This document shows positions 1 through 7,908 of a DNA stretch of 41,687 nt, one piece after another. Position 1 is the stretch's first letter. Each line of letters opens with the position of its first letter. Under the pieces are notes generated by a model. That model was not told the DNA's origin and searched no databases. It worked only from the letters and a program-made list of their open reading frames with translations. Origin of the DNA: JBOICV01 sp050740255. Its GTDB lineage: Bacteria; Pseudomonadota; Gammaproteobacteria; Nevskiales; JBOICV01. Made by a program: the position numbers and the translations under genes. The stretch covers positions 1 to 41,687 of the forward strand of contig JBOICV010000026.1 of NCBI GenBank assembly GCA_050740255.1, written 5' to 3'.

Positions 1-126
1 AGCCAGAAGTGGACGATGCCGATCAGGGATTGGAAGGCCGCGCTCACCCGCTTTACCATCCAATTCGAAGACCGGATGCCGAACAATTAACCCAACCGCC
101 GTTTACACAAAAATCCGGACACGCCC
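1..126 (+). mobile_element. IS256-family insertion sequence, right end (partial)
   Basis: The first 30 codons, in frame from base 1 to the TAA at 88-90, encode the C-terminus of a transposase (KWTMPIRDWKAAL ... FEDRMPNN), the pattern that closes IS256-family DDE transposases. Shortly after the stop comes GTTTACACAAAAATCCGGAC followed by ACGCCC, which read in reverse resembles an IS256-family terminal inverted repeat starting GGGCGTGTCC. I place the element's end near 126. The left end and target duplication are outside the window, so the exact boundary and completeness are unknown. The following DNA is the tail of an ABC ATPase gene in mid-sequence, so the element appears to have inserted into that gene; an assembly edge at the IS is the alternative. 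Confidence 0.72.
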
Positions 127-228
127 GGCGTCGGCTTCAAGGATTTGAATACCCGACAAAGCTCGCTGGAGGATATTTTCGTCAGTCTCGTAAGCGAGCG
201 CCCCTCACCCCAACCCTCTCCCCGCTGA
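127..228 (+). pseudogene. ABC transporter ATPase, C-terminal remnant cut by IS
   Basis: The frame reads GVGFKDLNTRQSSLEDIFVS followed by LVSERPSPQPSPR and a TGA at 226-228. The block TRQSSLEDIFVSLV is the conserved C-terminal end of ABC-2-type (drug or polysaccharide export) ATPase subunits. Walker A, the signature motif and Walker B are absent because the preceding sequence is the IS end. The last residues (PSPQPSPR) and the stop codon are encoded by a palindromic repeat at 201-244, not by family-conserved sequence. The gene lies just upstream of an intact ABC-2 permease, its expected partner. As it stands here no functional ATPase can be made from this copy. Confidence 0.72.
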
Positions 229-244
229 CGCGGGGCGAGGGAGA
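201..244. repeat. Family A GC-rich palindromic repeat, copy 1
   Basis: The element starts CCCCTCACCCCAACCCTCTC and continues CCCGCTGACGCGGGGCGAGG, an imperfect inverted repeat of pyrimidine-rich and purine-rich arms. It supplies the last codons and stop of the ATPase remnant and the purine-rich GAGGGAGA upstream of the permease ATG at 256. The same family recurs near 1899, 10921, 10972, 11511, 11590 and 18069. Confidence 0.75.
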
Positions 245-255
245 CTTCGGAAATC

Positions 256-1035
256 ATGAACTCAGTCCCCGCTTTCAACCGTTACGGCGTCTGGGCCATC
301 TATAAGTTCGAGTTGGCCCGGTTCGGCCGTACGCTCTGGCAGAGCCTGGTGACGCCGGTGATTACGACCTCGCTGTATTTCGTGGTGTTCGGCGCCGCCA
401 TTGGCTCGCGCATGAGCGAGGTGGACGGCGTGGCCTATGGCGCCTTCATCGTGCCGGGCTTGATCATGCTGTCGCTGTTCACCGAGAGCATTTCCAATGC
501 CTCGTTCGGCATTTATTTTCCAAAGTGGACCGGCACGATCTACGAGCTGTTGTCGGCGCCGATTTCCTCGCTGGAGATTGTGCTGGCTTATGTCGGCGCG
601 GCGGCGACCAAGTCGCTGCTGCTCGGCCTCATCATCCTGGCGACCGCGTCGCTATTCGTGCCCGTACAAATCCTGCACCCGCTGTGGATGATCGCTTTTC
701 TGGTGCTGACGGCGACCACCTTCTGTCTGTTCGGCTTCATCATCGGCGTGTGGGCGAACGGTTTTGAGCAACTGCAGTTCATACCCATGCTGATCATCAC
801 GCCGCTGACCTTTCTGGGCGGCGCCTTTTATTCGATCGACATGCTGCCTGGCGCCTGGCGCACCTTCAGCCTGTTCAACCCGGTGGTGTATCTGATCAGC
901 GGTTTCCGCTGGAGCTTCTATGGGACGTCGGACGTCAGCGTGGGCGTGAGCCTGGCGATGACACTGGGATTCTTCGCGATCTGCCTGGCGGTGGTTGCGT
1001 GGATTTTCCGCACCGGCTACCGGCTGAAGAACTGA
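256..1035 (+). CDS. ABC-2 type transporter permease
   Basis: This is the membrane subunit of an ABC-2 export system (259 aa), a family that moves drugs, lipids or polysaccharide precursors across the inner membrane. About six hydrophobic segments are visible. The central FNPVVYLISGFRWSFYG segment and the LGGAFYSIDMLP loop are typical of YadH/NodJ-like permeases. The start is ATG 256, with only a loose purine-rich stretch (GAGGGAGA, about 11 bases upstream) as ribosome-binding site, and that stretch belongs to repeat copy 1. Its ATPase partner immediately upstream is truncated by an IS, so the permease is an orphan unless an ATPase is supplied from elsewhere. The gene itself looks intact. Substrate is unknown. 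Confidence 0.88.
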   Translation: MNSVPAFNRYGVWAIYKFELARFGRTLWQSLVTPVITTSLYFVVFGAAIGSRMSEVDGVAYGAFIVPGLIMLSLFTESISNASFGIYFPKWTGTIYELLSAPISSLEIVLAYVGAAATKSLLLGLIILATASLFVPVQILHPLWMIAFLVLTATTFCLFGFIIGVWANGFEQLQFIPMLIITPLTFLGGAFYSIDMLPGAWRTFSLFNPVVYLISGFRWSFYGTSDVSVGVSLAMTLGFFAICLAVVAWIFRTGYRLKN

Positions 1036-1039
1036 CGCG

Positions 1040-1258
1040 CTACTTGCGCATCGCGCCGACGCTGACCAGCGCGACGCCAGCCACCAGCAGGCCGATGCCG
1101 GCGTAAGTCAGCGGCACGGTTTTGGTTTCCTGGGTCCTGGCTTCGAGGTCGCCGATTTTGAGGATGGTTTTTTCGTCGTCGTACTTGAACTGGCCGAAGG
1201 CCAGCGCGGCGGCGCCGGCGACGATTAACAGAATTCCGATAACGGAGGCGGGTTTCAT
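1040..1258 (-). CDS. Small two-helix membrane protein (DUF3185-like)
   Basis: The 72-aa product has a hydrophobic N-terminal segment (VIGILLIVAGAAALAFGQ), a polar middle (KYDDEKTILKIGDLEA) and a second hydrophobic segment near the C-terminus (LTYAGIGLLVAGVALVSVGA). This is the layout of small DUF3185-type inner-membrane proteins of unknown function. The start at 1258 is preferred because AGGA lies about 10 bases upstream; a longer open frame exists but has no family-like sequence. It is convergent with the ABC permease (4-base gap) and divergent from gmk with about 40 bases between starts. I cannot assign a function. Confidence 0.72.
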   Translation of the reverse strand: MKPASVIGILLIVAGAAALAFGQFKYDDEKTILKIGDLEARTQETKTVPLTYAGIGLLVAGVALVSVGAMRK

Positions 1259-1298
1259 GCTTCTTTTCCTGAGAGGGGTGACCGTATCATGATGTGGG

Positions 1299-1892
1299 AT
1301 GCCTGCACTAACAACTAGTTCCGCGCCGGCCCGCGGCCGGCTGGTCGTGGTCGCGGCCCCTTCGGGCGGTGGCAAGACCAGCCTGACCCGCGCGCTGATC
1401 GAGCGCCTGAACCGGCGCGGCATCGCCAGCGCCTTCTCCGTGTCCTACACCACCCGCGCGCCGCGTCCCGGCGAGCTGAATGGCCGCGACTATCATTTCG
1501 TGGACCTGCTGACTTTCGAGACGATGATTGCCCGCGGCGAGTTCCTCGAGCACGCGCGCGTGTTCGACCGTTGCTATGGCACCGGTCGGGCGATTACCGA
1601 GCAGCTTTTGTCAGCCGGTACGCACGTATTCTTGGATATTGACTGGCAGGGTGCGCGCCAGGTGCGGGCCAAAGAACCCGTCGCGCTCAGCATCTTCATC
1701 GAGCCGCCGTCGCTGGCCGAGCTGGAGCGGCGTTTGCGCAGCCGCGGCCAGGACGGCGACGCGGTCATCCGCCAGCGCATGCAGGCGGCGGCGGACGAGC
1801 TAAGCCATGCCGGGGAGTTCGAGCATGTACTGGTCAATGACGATTTTCAGCGCACGGTGGAGCGGATGGAAAGCCTGGTGGCGCCGGGCTAA
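1299..1892 (+). CDS. gmk: Guanylate kinase
   Basis: The enzyme phosphorylates GMP (and dGMP) to GDP with ATP, feeding GTP and (p)ppGpp synthesis. The 197-aa protein shows the P-loop APSGGGKTSL at about residues 19-28, the GMP-binding stretch SYTTRAPRPGELNGRDYHFV, and LDIDWQGARQV, all diagnostic. The frame is closed by a stop just upstream, so ATG 1299 is the only ATG that keeps the N-terminus; no strong Shine-Dalgarno sequence is seen, the nearest (GAGAGGGG) being about 20 bases away. The gene heads the conserved order gmk-rpoZ-spoT, which couples the guanine nucleotide pool, RNA polymerase omega and stringent-response genes. Length is close to the family norm. Confidence 0.97.
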   Translation: MPALTTSSAPARGRLVVVAAPSGGGKTSLTRALIERLNRRGIASAFSVSYTTRAPRPGELNGRDYHFVDLLTFETMIARGEFLEHARVFDRCYGTGRAITEQLLSAGTHVFLDIDWQGARQVRAKEPVALSIFIEPPSLAELERRLRSRGQDGDAVIRQRMQAAADELSHAGEFEHVLVNDDFQRTVERMESLVAPG

Positions 1893-1898
1893 AGCATG

Positions 1899-1940
1899 CC
1901 CCTCACCCCGACCCTCTCCCCGCTAGCGGGGAGAGGGTGA
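1899..1940. repeat. Family A repeat, copy 2, with perfect 28-bp palindrome
   Basis: The block begins CCCCTCACCCCGACCCTCTC. Bases 1911-1938 form a perfect palindrome with arms ACCCTCTCCCCGCT and AGCGGGGAGAGGGT, the cleanest copy in the window. It lies 6 bases after gmk and about 77 before rpoZ. A transcript would fold here, but the following GATTTTCTT is a poor U-tract, so I call it a repeat first and a possible weak terminator second. Confidence 0.85.
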
Positions 1941-2016
1941 TTTTCTTATGTCGGGTAGCACGTCACGCGGGCTTGGCTTACACTACGCGCCCTTTTAGCT
2001 GTCCCGGATTGCTGTT

Positions 2017-2304
2017 ATGGCGCGCGTAACCGTTGAAGACTGTCTGACCCAGATCGAGAACCAGTTCGAGCTCACCCTGGTTGCCGCCAAGCGCGCCCGC
2101 CAGTTGGCGCGCGGCGCCGACGCCCGCGTGGATTGGGGCAATGACAAGTCCACCGTCGTGGCGCTGCGCGAGATCGCGGAGTGCAAGGTCAACAAGTCGG
2201 TACTGGACGAAGAGGATTTGCCGCCTATTCCCGCCATCTCGCCCGGCCTGGCCGCAATGGAAGTGCCGCAGGATAGTCCGCTGGACTTCAACTCCGACAT
2301 CTGA
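2017..2304 (+). CDS. rpoZ: RNA polymerase omega subunit
   Basis: Omega aids assembly and stability of RNA polymerase through the beta-prime subunit and in proteobacteria forms part of a ppGpp-binding site. The N-terminus (MARVTVEDCLTQIENQFELT) and the segment VAAKRARQLARGA are conserved, as is the helix around STVVALREIAE. The 95-aa length is normal for the family. It starts at ATG 2017 after gmk and is followed by an intrinsic terminator before spoT. Neighbours gmk and spoT match the standard gammaproteobacterial arrangement. Confidence 0.96.
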   Translation: MARVTVEDCLTQIENQFELTLVAAKRARQLARGADARVDWGNDKSTVVALREIAECKVNKSVLDEEDLPPIPAISPGLAAMEVPQDSPLDFNSDI

Positions 2305-2311
2305 TTCCCCT

Positions 2312-2344
2312 CTTCGGGCCGCAACAGCGGCCCGAAGCGTTTTT
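2312..2344 (+). terminator. Intrinsic terminator after rpoZ
   Basis: Perfect 11-bp stem (CTTCGGGCCGC at 2312-2322, GCGGCCCGAAG at 2327-2337) with a four-base AACA loop, followed by CGTTTTT. Strength and position immediately after rpoZ make it a convincing Rho-independent terminator. spoT downstream would then depend on read-through or its own promoter. Confidence 0.88.
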
Positions 2345-2415
2345 GCGCCTATCTCTCGCCCGTGCGCGCCGCTATAGTCTCAGCAGGTTTGTCCGCTGAA
2401 CAAGCTGGTCAGGGC

Positions 2416-4572
2416 ATGGTTGAAATACCCGGTTTGAGCCGCCTCGGTACTGCACTGCGTACACAGCGCGTGTCGCGCGCCTATGGCATCGAGGCGCTGG
2501 CGCGCGTGCTGGAGGACTATCTGCCGCCGGAGCAGATCGCCAAGGTGCGCCGCGCGGCCGAGTTCGCCGAGGCTGCGCACCGCGGCCAGTTCCGCAGCTC
2601 GGGCGAGCCCTATGTGTTTCACCCGCTGGCGGTGGCGCGCATTCTCGCCGAGATGCGCATGGACCCGACCACGCTGATGGCCGCGATTCTGCACGACGTG
2701 GTGGAAGACACCCCCACGATGTTGTCGGATGTGGCGGCGCGCTTTGGCGCCGACGTGGCGCAACTGGTGGATGGCGTGTCCAAATTCTCCCGCGCCCAGC
2801 ACCAGTCGCGGGAGGAGGCGCAGGCGGAGAGCTTCCGCAAGCTGCTGATGGCGATGGTGCAGGACGTGCGGGTGATGCTGATCAAGCTGGCCGACCGCTT
2901 GCACAATCTGCGCACGCTCGACTACGTATCCCCCGAAAGACGCGGCCGCATCGCGCGCGAGACGCTCGATATCTACGCGCCGATCGCGCAGCGGCTCGGT
3001 ATTCACACGCTGCGGGTGGAGCTGGAGGATCACGCCTTTGCCCATCTGTATCCCAAACGCCACAAGGTGTTGAAGCAGGCGGTGGCGGAGCAGACCGGCG
3101 ACCAGAAGGACGTGGTGCGCGAGGTGGAGCAGCGCTTGCGCGAATCGCTGAAGAATGAGGGCATCGCTGCGACCGTTACCGGCCGCGAGAAGAACCTGTA
3201 CAGCATTTATCTGAAGATGCGGCGCAGCGGCCGGCGCTTTCTGGAGGTGATGGACATCTACGGCTTTCGCGTTATCGTGGACTCGGTTGACGCCTGTTAC
3301 CGCGCCTTGGGCGTCGTGCATCATGCCTATCGCCCCATCTCCGATCAGTTCAACGACTTCATCGCCAACCAGAAGGCCAACGGTTACCAGTCGCTGCATA
3401 CGACGCTGCTCGGGCCGCAAGGCGTAAAGGTCGAAGTGCAAATCCGCACGAAGGATATGCAGCAGATCGCCGAGCAAGGCATCGCCTCGCATTGGCAGTA
3501 CAAGCTCGGCGCCGGCGGCGGCGCGCCGCAGCTCAAGGCGCGCGAGTGGCTGGGGGCGCTGCTGGAGATGGACAAGGAGACCAGCGCTCAGGAATTCCTC
3601 GAGAGCGTGAAGATCGAGTTATTCCCGGAAGAGGTTTACCTGTTCACGCCCAAGGGCGAGGTGCGGCGGCTGCCGCGCAAGTCCACGCCGGTGGATTTTG
3701 CCTATGCCATTCACACGGATCTCGGCAACCGCTGCGTGGCAGCCAAGGTTGACCAGCATCTGGCGCCGCTGTCAACGCCGCTCGAGAACGGCCAGACCGT
3801 GGAGATCATCACGGCGCGTACCGCGATGCCGAATCCCGCCTGGCTGTTCTTCGTGCGCACGATCAAGGCGCGCAACGCCATCCGGCACTACCTCAAGAAT
3901 CAGCAGGTCGAGCAGGCGGAGGATCTCGGTCGCCGGCTGCTGAACAAGTCCTTGCGCGAACTGGGTGTGGCGGTGCGCAAACTGCGCGACGAGCAGGTGC
4001 AGCGCGCACTGCGCCAGATGAATCTGCCCAGCCTCGGGCAGCTGTATGTCAGCATCGGCCTGGGACAGCGTCTGGCGCCGCTGGCCGCGCGCCATTTTCT
4101 CGACGCCGGCGCCATGCCGCAGGGCGTTCGCACCCTGCCTATCGCCGTCGAAGGCACCGAAGGCCTGGTGGTGGAGTATGCAAAGTGCTGCTATCCGGTT
4201 CCCGGCGACGCGATCCTGGGCCACGTCAGCGCCGGCCGCGGCGTCGTGATCCACCGGATTGCCTGCAAGGTGGCGCGCAGCAAGCACCAGGCGGCACAGG
4301 AGTGGATCGATCTGCGCTGGTCGAAGCGCGTCAAGGGTGATTTCCCGGTGGAGCTGAAACTGGAAGCGAAAAGCGAGCGTGGCGTACTGGCGACCATCGC
4401 CACGCAAATCGCCGAAGCCGGCTCCAACATCGAGCGCGTCAGCATGCCGGAGAAGAACGAGGAAGTCTCGGTACTCCGTGTCCGCGTCAGCGTCAGCGAC
4501 CGGCATCATCTGGCCCAGATCATGCGCCGGCTGCGCCGTATTCCGGTGGTGCAAAAAGTAGGGCGTGCGTAA
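2416..4572 (+). CDS. spoT: Bifunctional (p)ppGpp synthetase/hydrolase SpoT
   Basis: Makes and degrades (p)ppGpp, the stringent-response alarmone. Domains in order: an HD hydrolase (histidine of HPLA near residue 69, HDVVEDT near 93) with its metal ligands present, so hydrolysis should be active; the nucleotidyltransferase (GREKNLYSIYLKMRRSG, MDIYGFRVIV, VEVQIRT); a TGS domain (EEVYLFTPKGEVRRLP); a helical region; a zinc-finger-like segment (VEYAKCCYPVPGD); and a C-terminal ACT domain. I chose ATG 2416, giving 718 aa starting MVEIPGLSRLG; a GTG at 2362 extends the frame by 18 non-conserved residues lying in the promoter region. TATAGT at 2373-2378 is a possible -10, but no good -35 is visible. 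Lies after the rpoZ terminator and 16 bases before ridA. Confidence 0.95.
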   Translation: MVEIPGLSRLGTALRTQRVSRAYGIEALARVLEDYLPPEQIAKVRRAAEFAEAAHRGQFRSSGEPYVFHPLAVARILAEMRMDPTTLMAAILHDVVEDTPTMLSDVAARFGADVAQLVDGVSKFSRAQHQSREEAQAESFRKLLMAMVQDVRVMLIKLADRLHNLRTLDYVSPERRGRIARETLDIYAPIAQRLGIHTLRVELEDHAFAHLYPKRHKVLKQAVAEQTGDQKDVVREVEQRLRESLKNEGIAATVTGREKNLYSIYLKMRRSGRRFLEVMDIYGFRVIVDSVDACYRALGVVHHAYRPISDQFNDFIANQKANGYQSLHTTLLGPQGVKVEVQIRTKDMQQIAEQGIASHWQYKLGAGGGAPQLKAREWLGALLEMDKETSAQEFLESVKIELFPEEVYLFTPKGEVRRLPRKSTPVDFAYAIHTDLGNRCVAAKVDQHLAPLSTPLENGQTVEIITARTAMPNPAWLFFVRTIKARNAIRHYLKNQQVEQAEDLGRRLLNKSLRELGVAVRKLRDEQVQRALRQMNLPSLGQLYVSIGLGQRLAPLAARHFLDAGAMPQGVRTLPIAVEGTEGLVVEYAKCCYPVPGDAILGHVSAGRGVVIHRIACKVARSKHQAAQEWIDLRWSKRVKGDFPVELKLEAKSERGVLATIATQIAEAGSNIERVSMPEKNEEVSVLRVRVSVSDRHHLAQIMRRLRRIPVVQKVGRA

Positions 4573-4588
4573 TGCCCGGAGTGACCCC

Positions 4589-4969
4589 ATGAGCAGAGCC
4601 ATCATTCAAACAACGCAGGCGCCACCGGCCATCGGCACCTATTCGCAGGCGGTGCGCGTCGGCGGCACGGTGTATCTTTCCGGCCAGATCGGGCTTGATC
4701 CCGCGACCATGCAACTGGTCGAGGGAATCGAGGGGCAAATCCATCAGGTGTTCAAGAATCTGCGCGCCGTGGCGCAAGCCAGTGGCCTGGATCTGGCGCA
4801 GGCGGTGAAGCTCACGATTTATCTGACGGATCTGGCGCACTTCGCCAAGGTCAGCGAAATCATGGCCCAGTACTTCAGCGCGCCCTATCCCGCCCGCGCT
4901 GCGGTGGGCGTGGCCTCGCTGCCGCGCGCGGCGCTGGTGGAAGCCGACGCAATTCTGGTGGATGGCTGA
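4589..4969 (+). CDS. ridA: RidA family enamine/imine deaminase
   Basis: RidA hydrolyses reactive 2-aminoacrylate-type enamines released by PLP enzymes, protecting other PLP enzymes; it acts as a cytosolic trimer. The 126-aa protein has PPAIGTYSQAVRVGG at the N-terminus, LSGQIGLDP, and the signature YPARAAVGVASLPRAALVEA containing the conserved arginine (PAR) and glutamate (VEA) of the active site. ATG 4589 has GGAG about 9 bases upstream; the eight codons before it are not conserved. It sits between spoT and recG, and its last 8 bases overlap the start of recG, suggesting translational coupling. Confidence 0.94.
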   Translation: MSRAIIQTTQAPPAIGTYSQAVRVGGTVYLSGQIGLDPATMQLVEGIEGQIHQVFKNLRAVAQASGLDLAQAVKLTIYLTDLAHFAKVSEIMAQYFSAPYPARAAVGVASLPRAALVEADAILVDG

Positions 4970-7040
4970 ACTTCGCGCGCGGCCCGCGCTAAGCCTTGAG
5001 AGCGAGCTGCGCTATCTAAAAGGCGTCGGTCCGCGCGGTGCAGAGTTGCTGGCTGCGCTGGGCCTGCAGCGAGTGCAGGATTTGCTATTTCATCTGCCGC
5101 TGCGCTACGAAGACCGCACCCGCTTCGCGCCTTTGCGTGAGTTGCATGATGGCCGCCCTGCGCTAATTGCGTGCCGAATCGAGGGCGCCAGCATCAAGTT
5201 CGGCCGTCGCCGCAGCCTTGTGGTGACCGTGACCGACGAAGTCAGCTTTCTGTTATTGCGTTTCTTCCATTTCAATGCCGCGCAGCAGGAGCAGCTCAAG
5301 CCGGGCGCCTGGCTGCGCTGTTTTGGCACGGCCAGACTCGGCCCGCAGGGTTTGGAGATGGTGCATCCCGAATACCGCGTGCTGGCGCACAAGGCGGAGG
5401 CGACACCCGACGCGAGGCTGACGCCGGTTTACCCGACTACCACCGGCATCCAGCAGCCGCGCTTGCGCCGACTGGTGGAGCAGGCGCTGGGCATGATGGC
5501 GCGCACGCCGCTGCCGGAACTGTTGCCGACCGCGGCCAGTCCCGGCGTGAACGAAAGTCTGCAATATCTGCACGCACCGCCACCCGGCACCGATCTGAGC
5601 CAGCTGGAGAATGGTCGTCATCCGGCGCAGCGCCGGCTGGCGCTGGAAGAGCTCACGGCCCAGCAGCTCGCCGCGCGCGCACGGCGGCGGCAAATGCGAG
5701 AGCAAACCGCGCGGGCGCTCGCCGGCGACCAGACGCTGCGCCGTGCATTTCACGCCGAGTTGCCGTTCAAGCTGACGCGCGCGCAACAGCGCGTCATTGC
5801 CGAGATTGAGCGCGACCTCGCTCAAACAACACCGATGCTGCGGCTGTTGCAGGGCGATGTCGGCTCGGGCAAGACCGTGGTGGCGGCCAGCGCGATGCTG
5901 GCCGCGGTCGAATGCGGCGCGCAGGCCGCGCTGATGGCGCCGACCGAGTTGCTGGCCGAGCAGCACGCGCGCAATCTCAGGCGCTGGCTGGAACCGCTGA
6001 AACTGCCGGTCGGCTTGCTCAGCGGCGCACAAACGGCCGCGGAACGCCGGCGCATGCTGGAAGCGCTGGCCGACGGCCGGATTCCCGTGGTGGTCGGCAC
6101 CCATGCCTTGTTTCAGGAGGAAGTGCGATTCAAGCAACTGGCAATATGTGTGATTGACGAGCAGCACCGCTTTGGTGTGCATCAGCGCCTGGCCCTGCGC
6201 GCCAAGGGCGGGGTGCGGCAGCCGCATCAACTGGTGATGACCGCCACGCCGATTCCACGAACGCTGGCGATGGCCTTGTACGCCGATCTCGACAGTTCGG
6301 TGATTGACGAGTTGCCGCCGGGCAGAAAACCAGTGCAGACCGTCGCCATGCCGGACACCCGCCGCGCGGAAGTGCTGAAACGCGTTGCCGCGGCCTGCGC
6401 CGAGGGTCGCCAGTGCTACTGGGTATGCACGCTGATCGAGGAATCGGAGCTGCTGGCAGCGCAAGCCGCCGAGCAGACCGCCGAAGAACTGCGGACGCGC
6501 CTGCCGCATCTCAAGATAGGCCTCGCGCATGGTCGTTTGCGGCCCGCCGAGAAGGATGCGGTCATGAGCAGCTTCCGAGATGACGAGCTGCAGTTACTGG
6601 TTGCCACCACCGTGATTGAAGTTGGCGTAGATGTGCCGAATGCCTCGTTGATGGTGATCGAGAATTCCGAGCGACTGGGGCTGGCGCAACTGCATCAATT
6701 GCGTGGTCGCGTTGGCCGCGGCGCGGCGCAGAGCCATTGCGTGCTGCTCTATCACCCGCCGCTTGGCCCGCTGGCGCAGGCCCGGCTCGCGGTGCTGCGC
6801 GACACCAACGACGGCTTCAAGATCGCGCAAAGCGATCTTGAGTTGCGCGGTCCCGGCGAGCTGCTGGGCACTCGTCAGGCCGGTCTGGTCGGTTTCAAAA
6901 TCGCCGATCTGGCGCGGGACGCCGACTTGCTGCCGCGCGCGCAACAGACTGCTGACGCCATTCTGCAGACGAGTCCTGCCAACGTGGCGCCGCTTTTACG
7001 CCGCTGGCTCGGCGATGCGGAGATTTACGCGCATGCCTGA
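4962..7040 (+). CDS. recG: ATP-dependent DNA helicase RecG
   Basis: RecG remodels stalled forks and branched DNA by branch migration. The 692-aa product has the N-terminal wedge/OB region (YLKGVGPRGAELLAALGL, then FHLPLRYEDRT), Walker A GDVGSGKT at about 297-304, the RecG-type DEQH box in VIDEQHRFGVHQRLAL near 398, motif III TATPIPRTLAMALY, and the C-terminal helicase motifs TTVIEVGVDVPNA and QLRGRVGRG. All catalytic motifs are intact and length is normal. The start overlaps ridA by 8 bases, and the stop overlaps the ubiA start by 8, so ridA-recG-ubiA are probably one coupled transcript. Confidence 0.97.
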   Translation: MAELRARPALSLESELRYLKGVGPRGAELLAALGLQRVQDLLFHLPLRYEDRTRFAPLRELHDGRPALIACRIEGASIKFGRRRSLVVTVTDEVSFLLLRFFHFNAAQQEQLKPGAWLRCFGTARLGPQGLEMVHPEYRVLAHKAEATPDARLTPVYPTTTGIQQPRLRRLVEQALGMMARTPLPELLPTAASPGVNESLQYLHAPPPGTDLSQLENGRHPAQRRLALEELTAQQLAARARRRQMREQTARALAGDQTLRRAFHAELPFKLTRAQQRVIAEIERDLAQTTPMLRLLQGDVGSGKTVVAASAMLAAVECGAQAALMAPTELLAEQHARNLRRWLEPLKLPVGLLSGAQTAAERRRMLEALADGRIPVVVGTHALFQEEVRFKQLAICVIDEQHRFGVHQRLALRAKGGVRQPHQLVMTATPIPRTLAMALYADLDSSVIDELPPGRKPVQTVAMPDTRRAEVLKRVAAACAEGRQCYWVCTLIEESELLAAQAAEQTAEELRTRLPHLKIGLAHGRLRPAEKDAVMSSFRDDELQLLVATTVIEVGVDVPNASLMVIENSERLGLAQLHQLRGRVGRGAAQSHCVLLYHPPLGPLAQARLAVLRDTNDGFKIAQSDLELRGPGELLGTRQAGLVGFKIADLARDADLLPRAQQTADAILQTSPANVAPLLRRWLGDAEIYAHA

Positions 7041-7908
7041 CCGCAGCAGGAATTGGCGCACGAAGCTGCGCGATTACGCGCAACTGATGCGGCTCGACCG
7101 GCCGATCGGCATTTATCTGCTGCTCTGGCCGGCGCTGTGGGCGTTGTGGTTTGCGGGCGACGGTCATCCGCGGCCGCTGAACATCGTGATCTTCATCGCG
7201 GGCGTGGTACTGATGCGTTCGGCCGGCTGCGTCATCAATGATTATGCTGACCGCGATTTCGATCCGCGGGTTGAGCGCACCAGGAATCGGCCAATTGCCG
7301 CCGGTCGCGTGACCCCGCGCGAAGCGCTGATCCTGTTCGCTGTTTTGTGCGTGGCTGCGCTGCTGGTGGCGTTGCCCCTGAACAGGCTGGCTATCGCATT
7401 GTCGGTGCCGGCAGTGCTGCTGGCGGCGAGTTATCCCTTCGCCAAGCGTTATACCTATCTGCCGCAGGCGCATCTCGGCGCTGCTTTCGGCTGGGCCGTG
7501 CCGATGGCTTTTGCCGCCGAGCAGAACACAGTGCCGCCGTTGGCCTGGCTGTTGTTTCTGGTGACGTTGTTGTGGGCCGTGGCCTACGACACGTTCTATG
7601 CCATGGTGGATCGCCAGGACGATTTGAAGATCGGCGTGAAATCCAGCGCAATCCTGTTCGGTCGTGCTGACCGGCTAATCACCGCGCTGCTGCAACTCGC
7701 GGTGGTGGCAGGTTTGCTGTGGGCCGGTGTTTGGACCGGTTCAGGTGCCTGGTACTACTTCGGCTTGGCCGCTGCCGCGGGACTCGCGCTCTATCAGCAA
7801 TGGCTCATTCGTGAGCGTGAATCCGCGGCCTGCTTCAAGGCTTTTCTGAACAATCACTGGTTCGGAGCCGCAGTATTCGCCGGGATTATTGCTGAGGCTT
7901 ATCTCTAG
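7033..7908 (+). CDS. ubiA: 4-hydroxybenzoate polyprenyltransferase
   Basis: This membrane prenyltransferase attaches the polyprenyl chain to 4-hydroxybenzoate in ubiquinone synthesis. The 291-aa protein begins MPDRSRNW with LMRLDRPIGIYLLLWPALW, and has both aspartate-rich motifs that bind Mg-prenyl diphosphate: NDYADRDFD (about 69-77) and YDTFYAMVDRQDD (from about 185). About eight or nine hydrophobic segments follow the usual pattern. ATG 7033 overlaps the recG end by 8 bases. No ubiC (chorismate lyase) is adjacent, unlike Escherichia coli. Its 3' end overlaps the convergent MscS-like gene by 23 bases. Confidence 0.96.
   Translation: MPDRSRNWRTKLRDYAQLMRLDRPIGIYLLLWPALWALWFAGDGHPRPLNIVIFIAGVVLMRSAGCVINDYADRDFDPRVERTRNRPIAAGRVTPREALILFAVLCVAALLVALPLNRLAIALSVPAVLLAASYPFAKRYTYLPQAHLGAAFGWAVPMAFAAEQNTVPPLAWLLFLVTLLWAVAYDTFYAMVDRQDDLKIGVKSSAILFGRADRLITALLQLAVVAGLLWAGVWTGSGAWYYFGLAAAAGLALYQQWLIRERESAACFKAFLNNHWFGAAVFAGIIAEAYL

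Noticed and set aside
2362..2415. GTG start extending SpoT by 18 residues
   Set aside because: The added residues are not conserved and lie in a probable promoter; ATG 2416 matches the family N-terminus better.
2380..3492. Long minus-strand frame opposite spoT (370 codons)
   Set aside because: Its His/Arg/Leu-rich composition is that of an antisense shadow of a GC-rich gene; spoT on the plus strand is certain.
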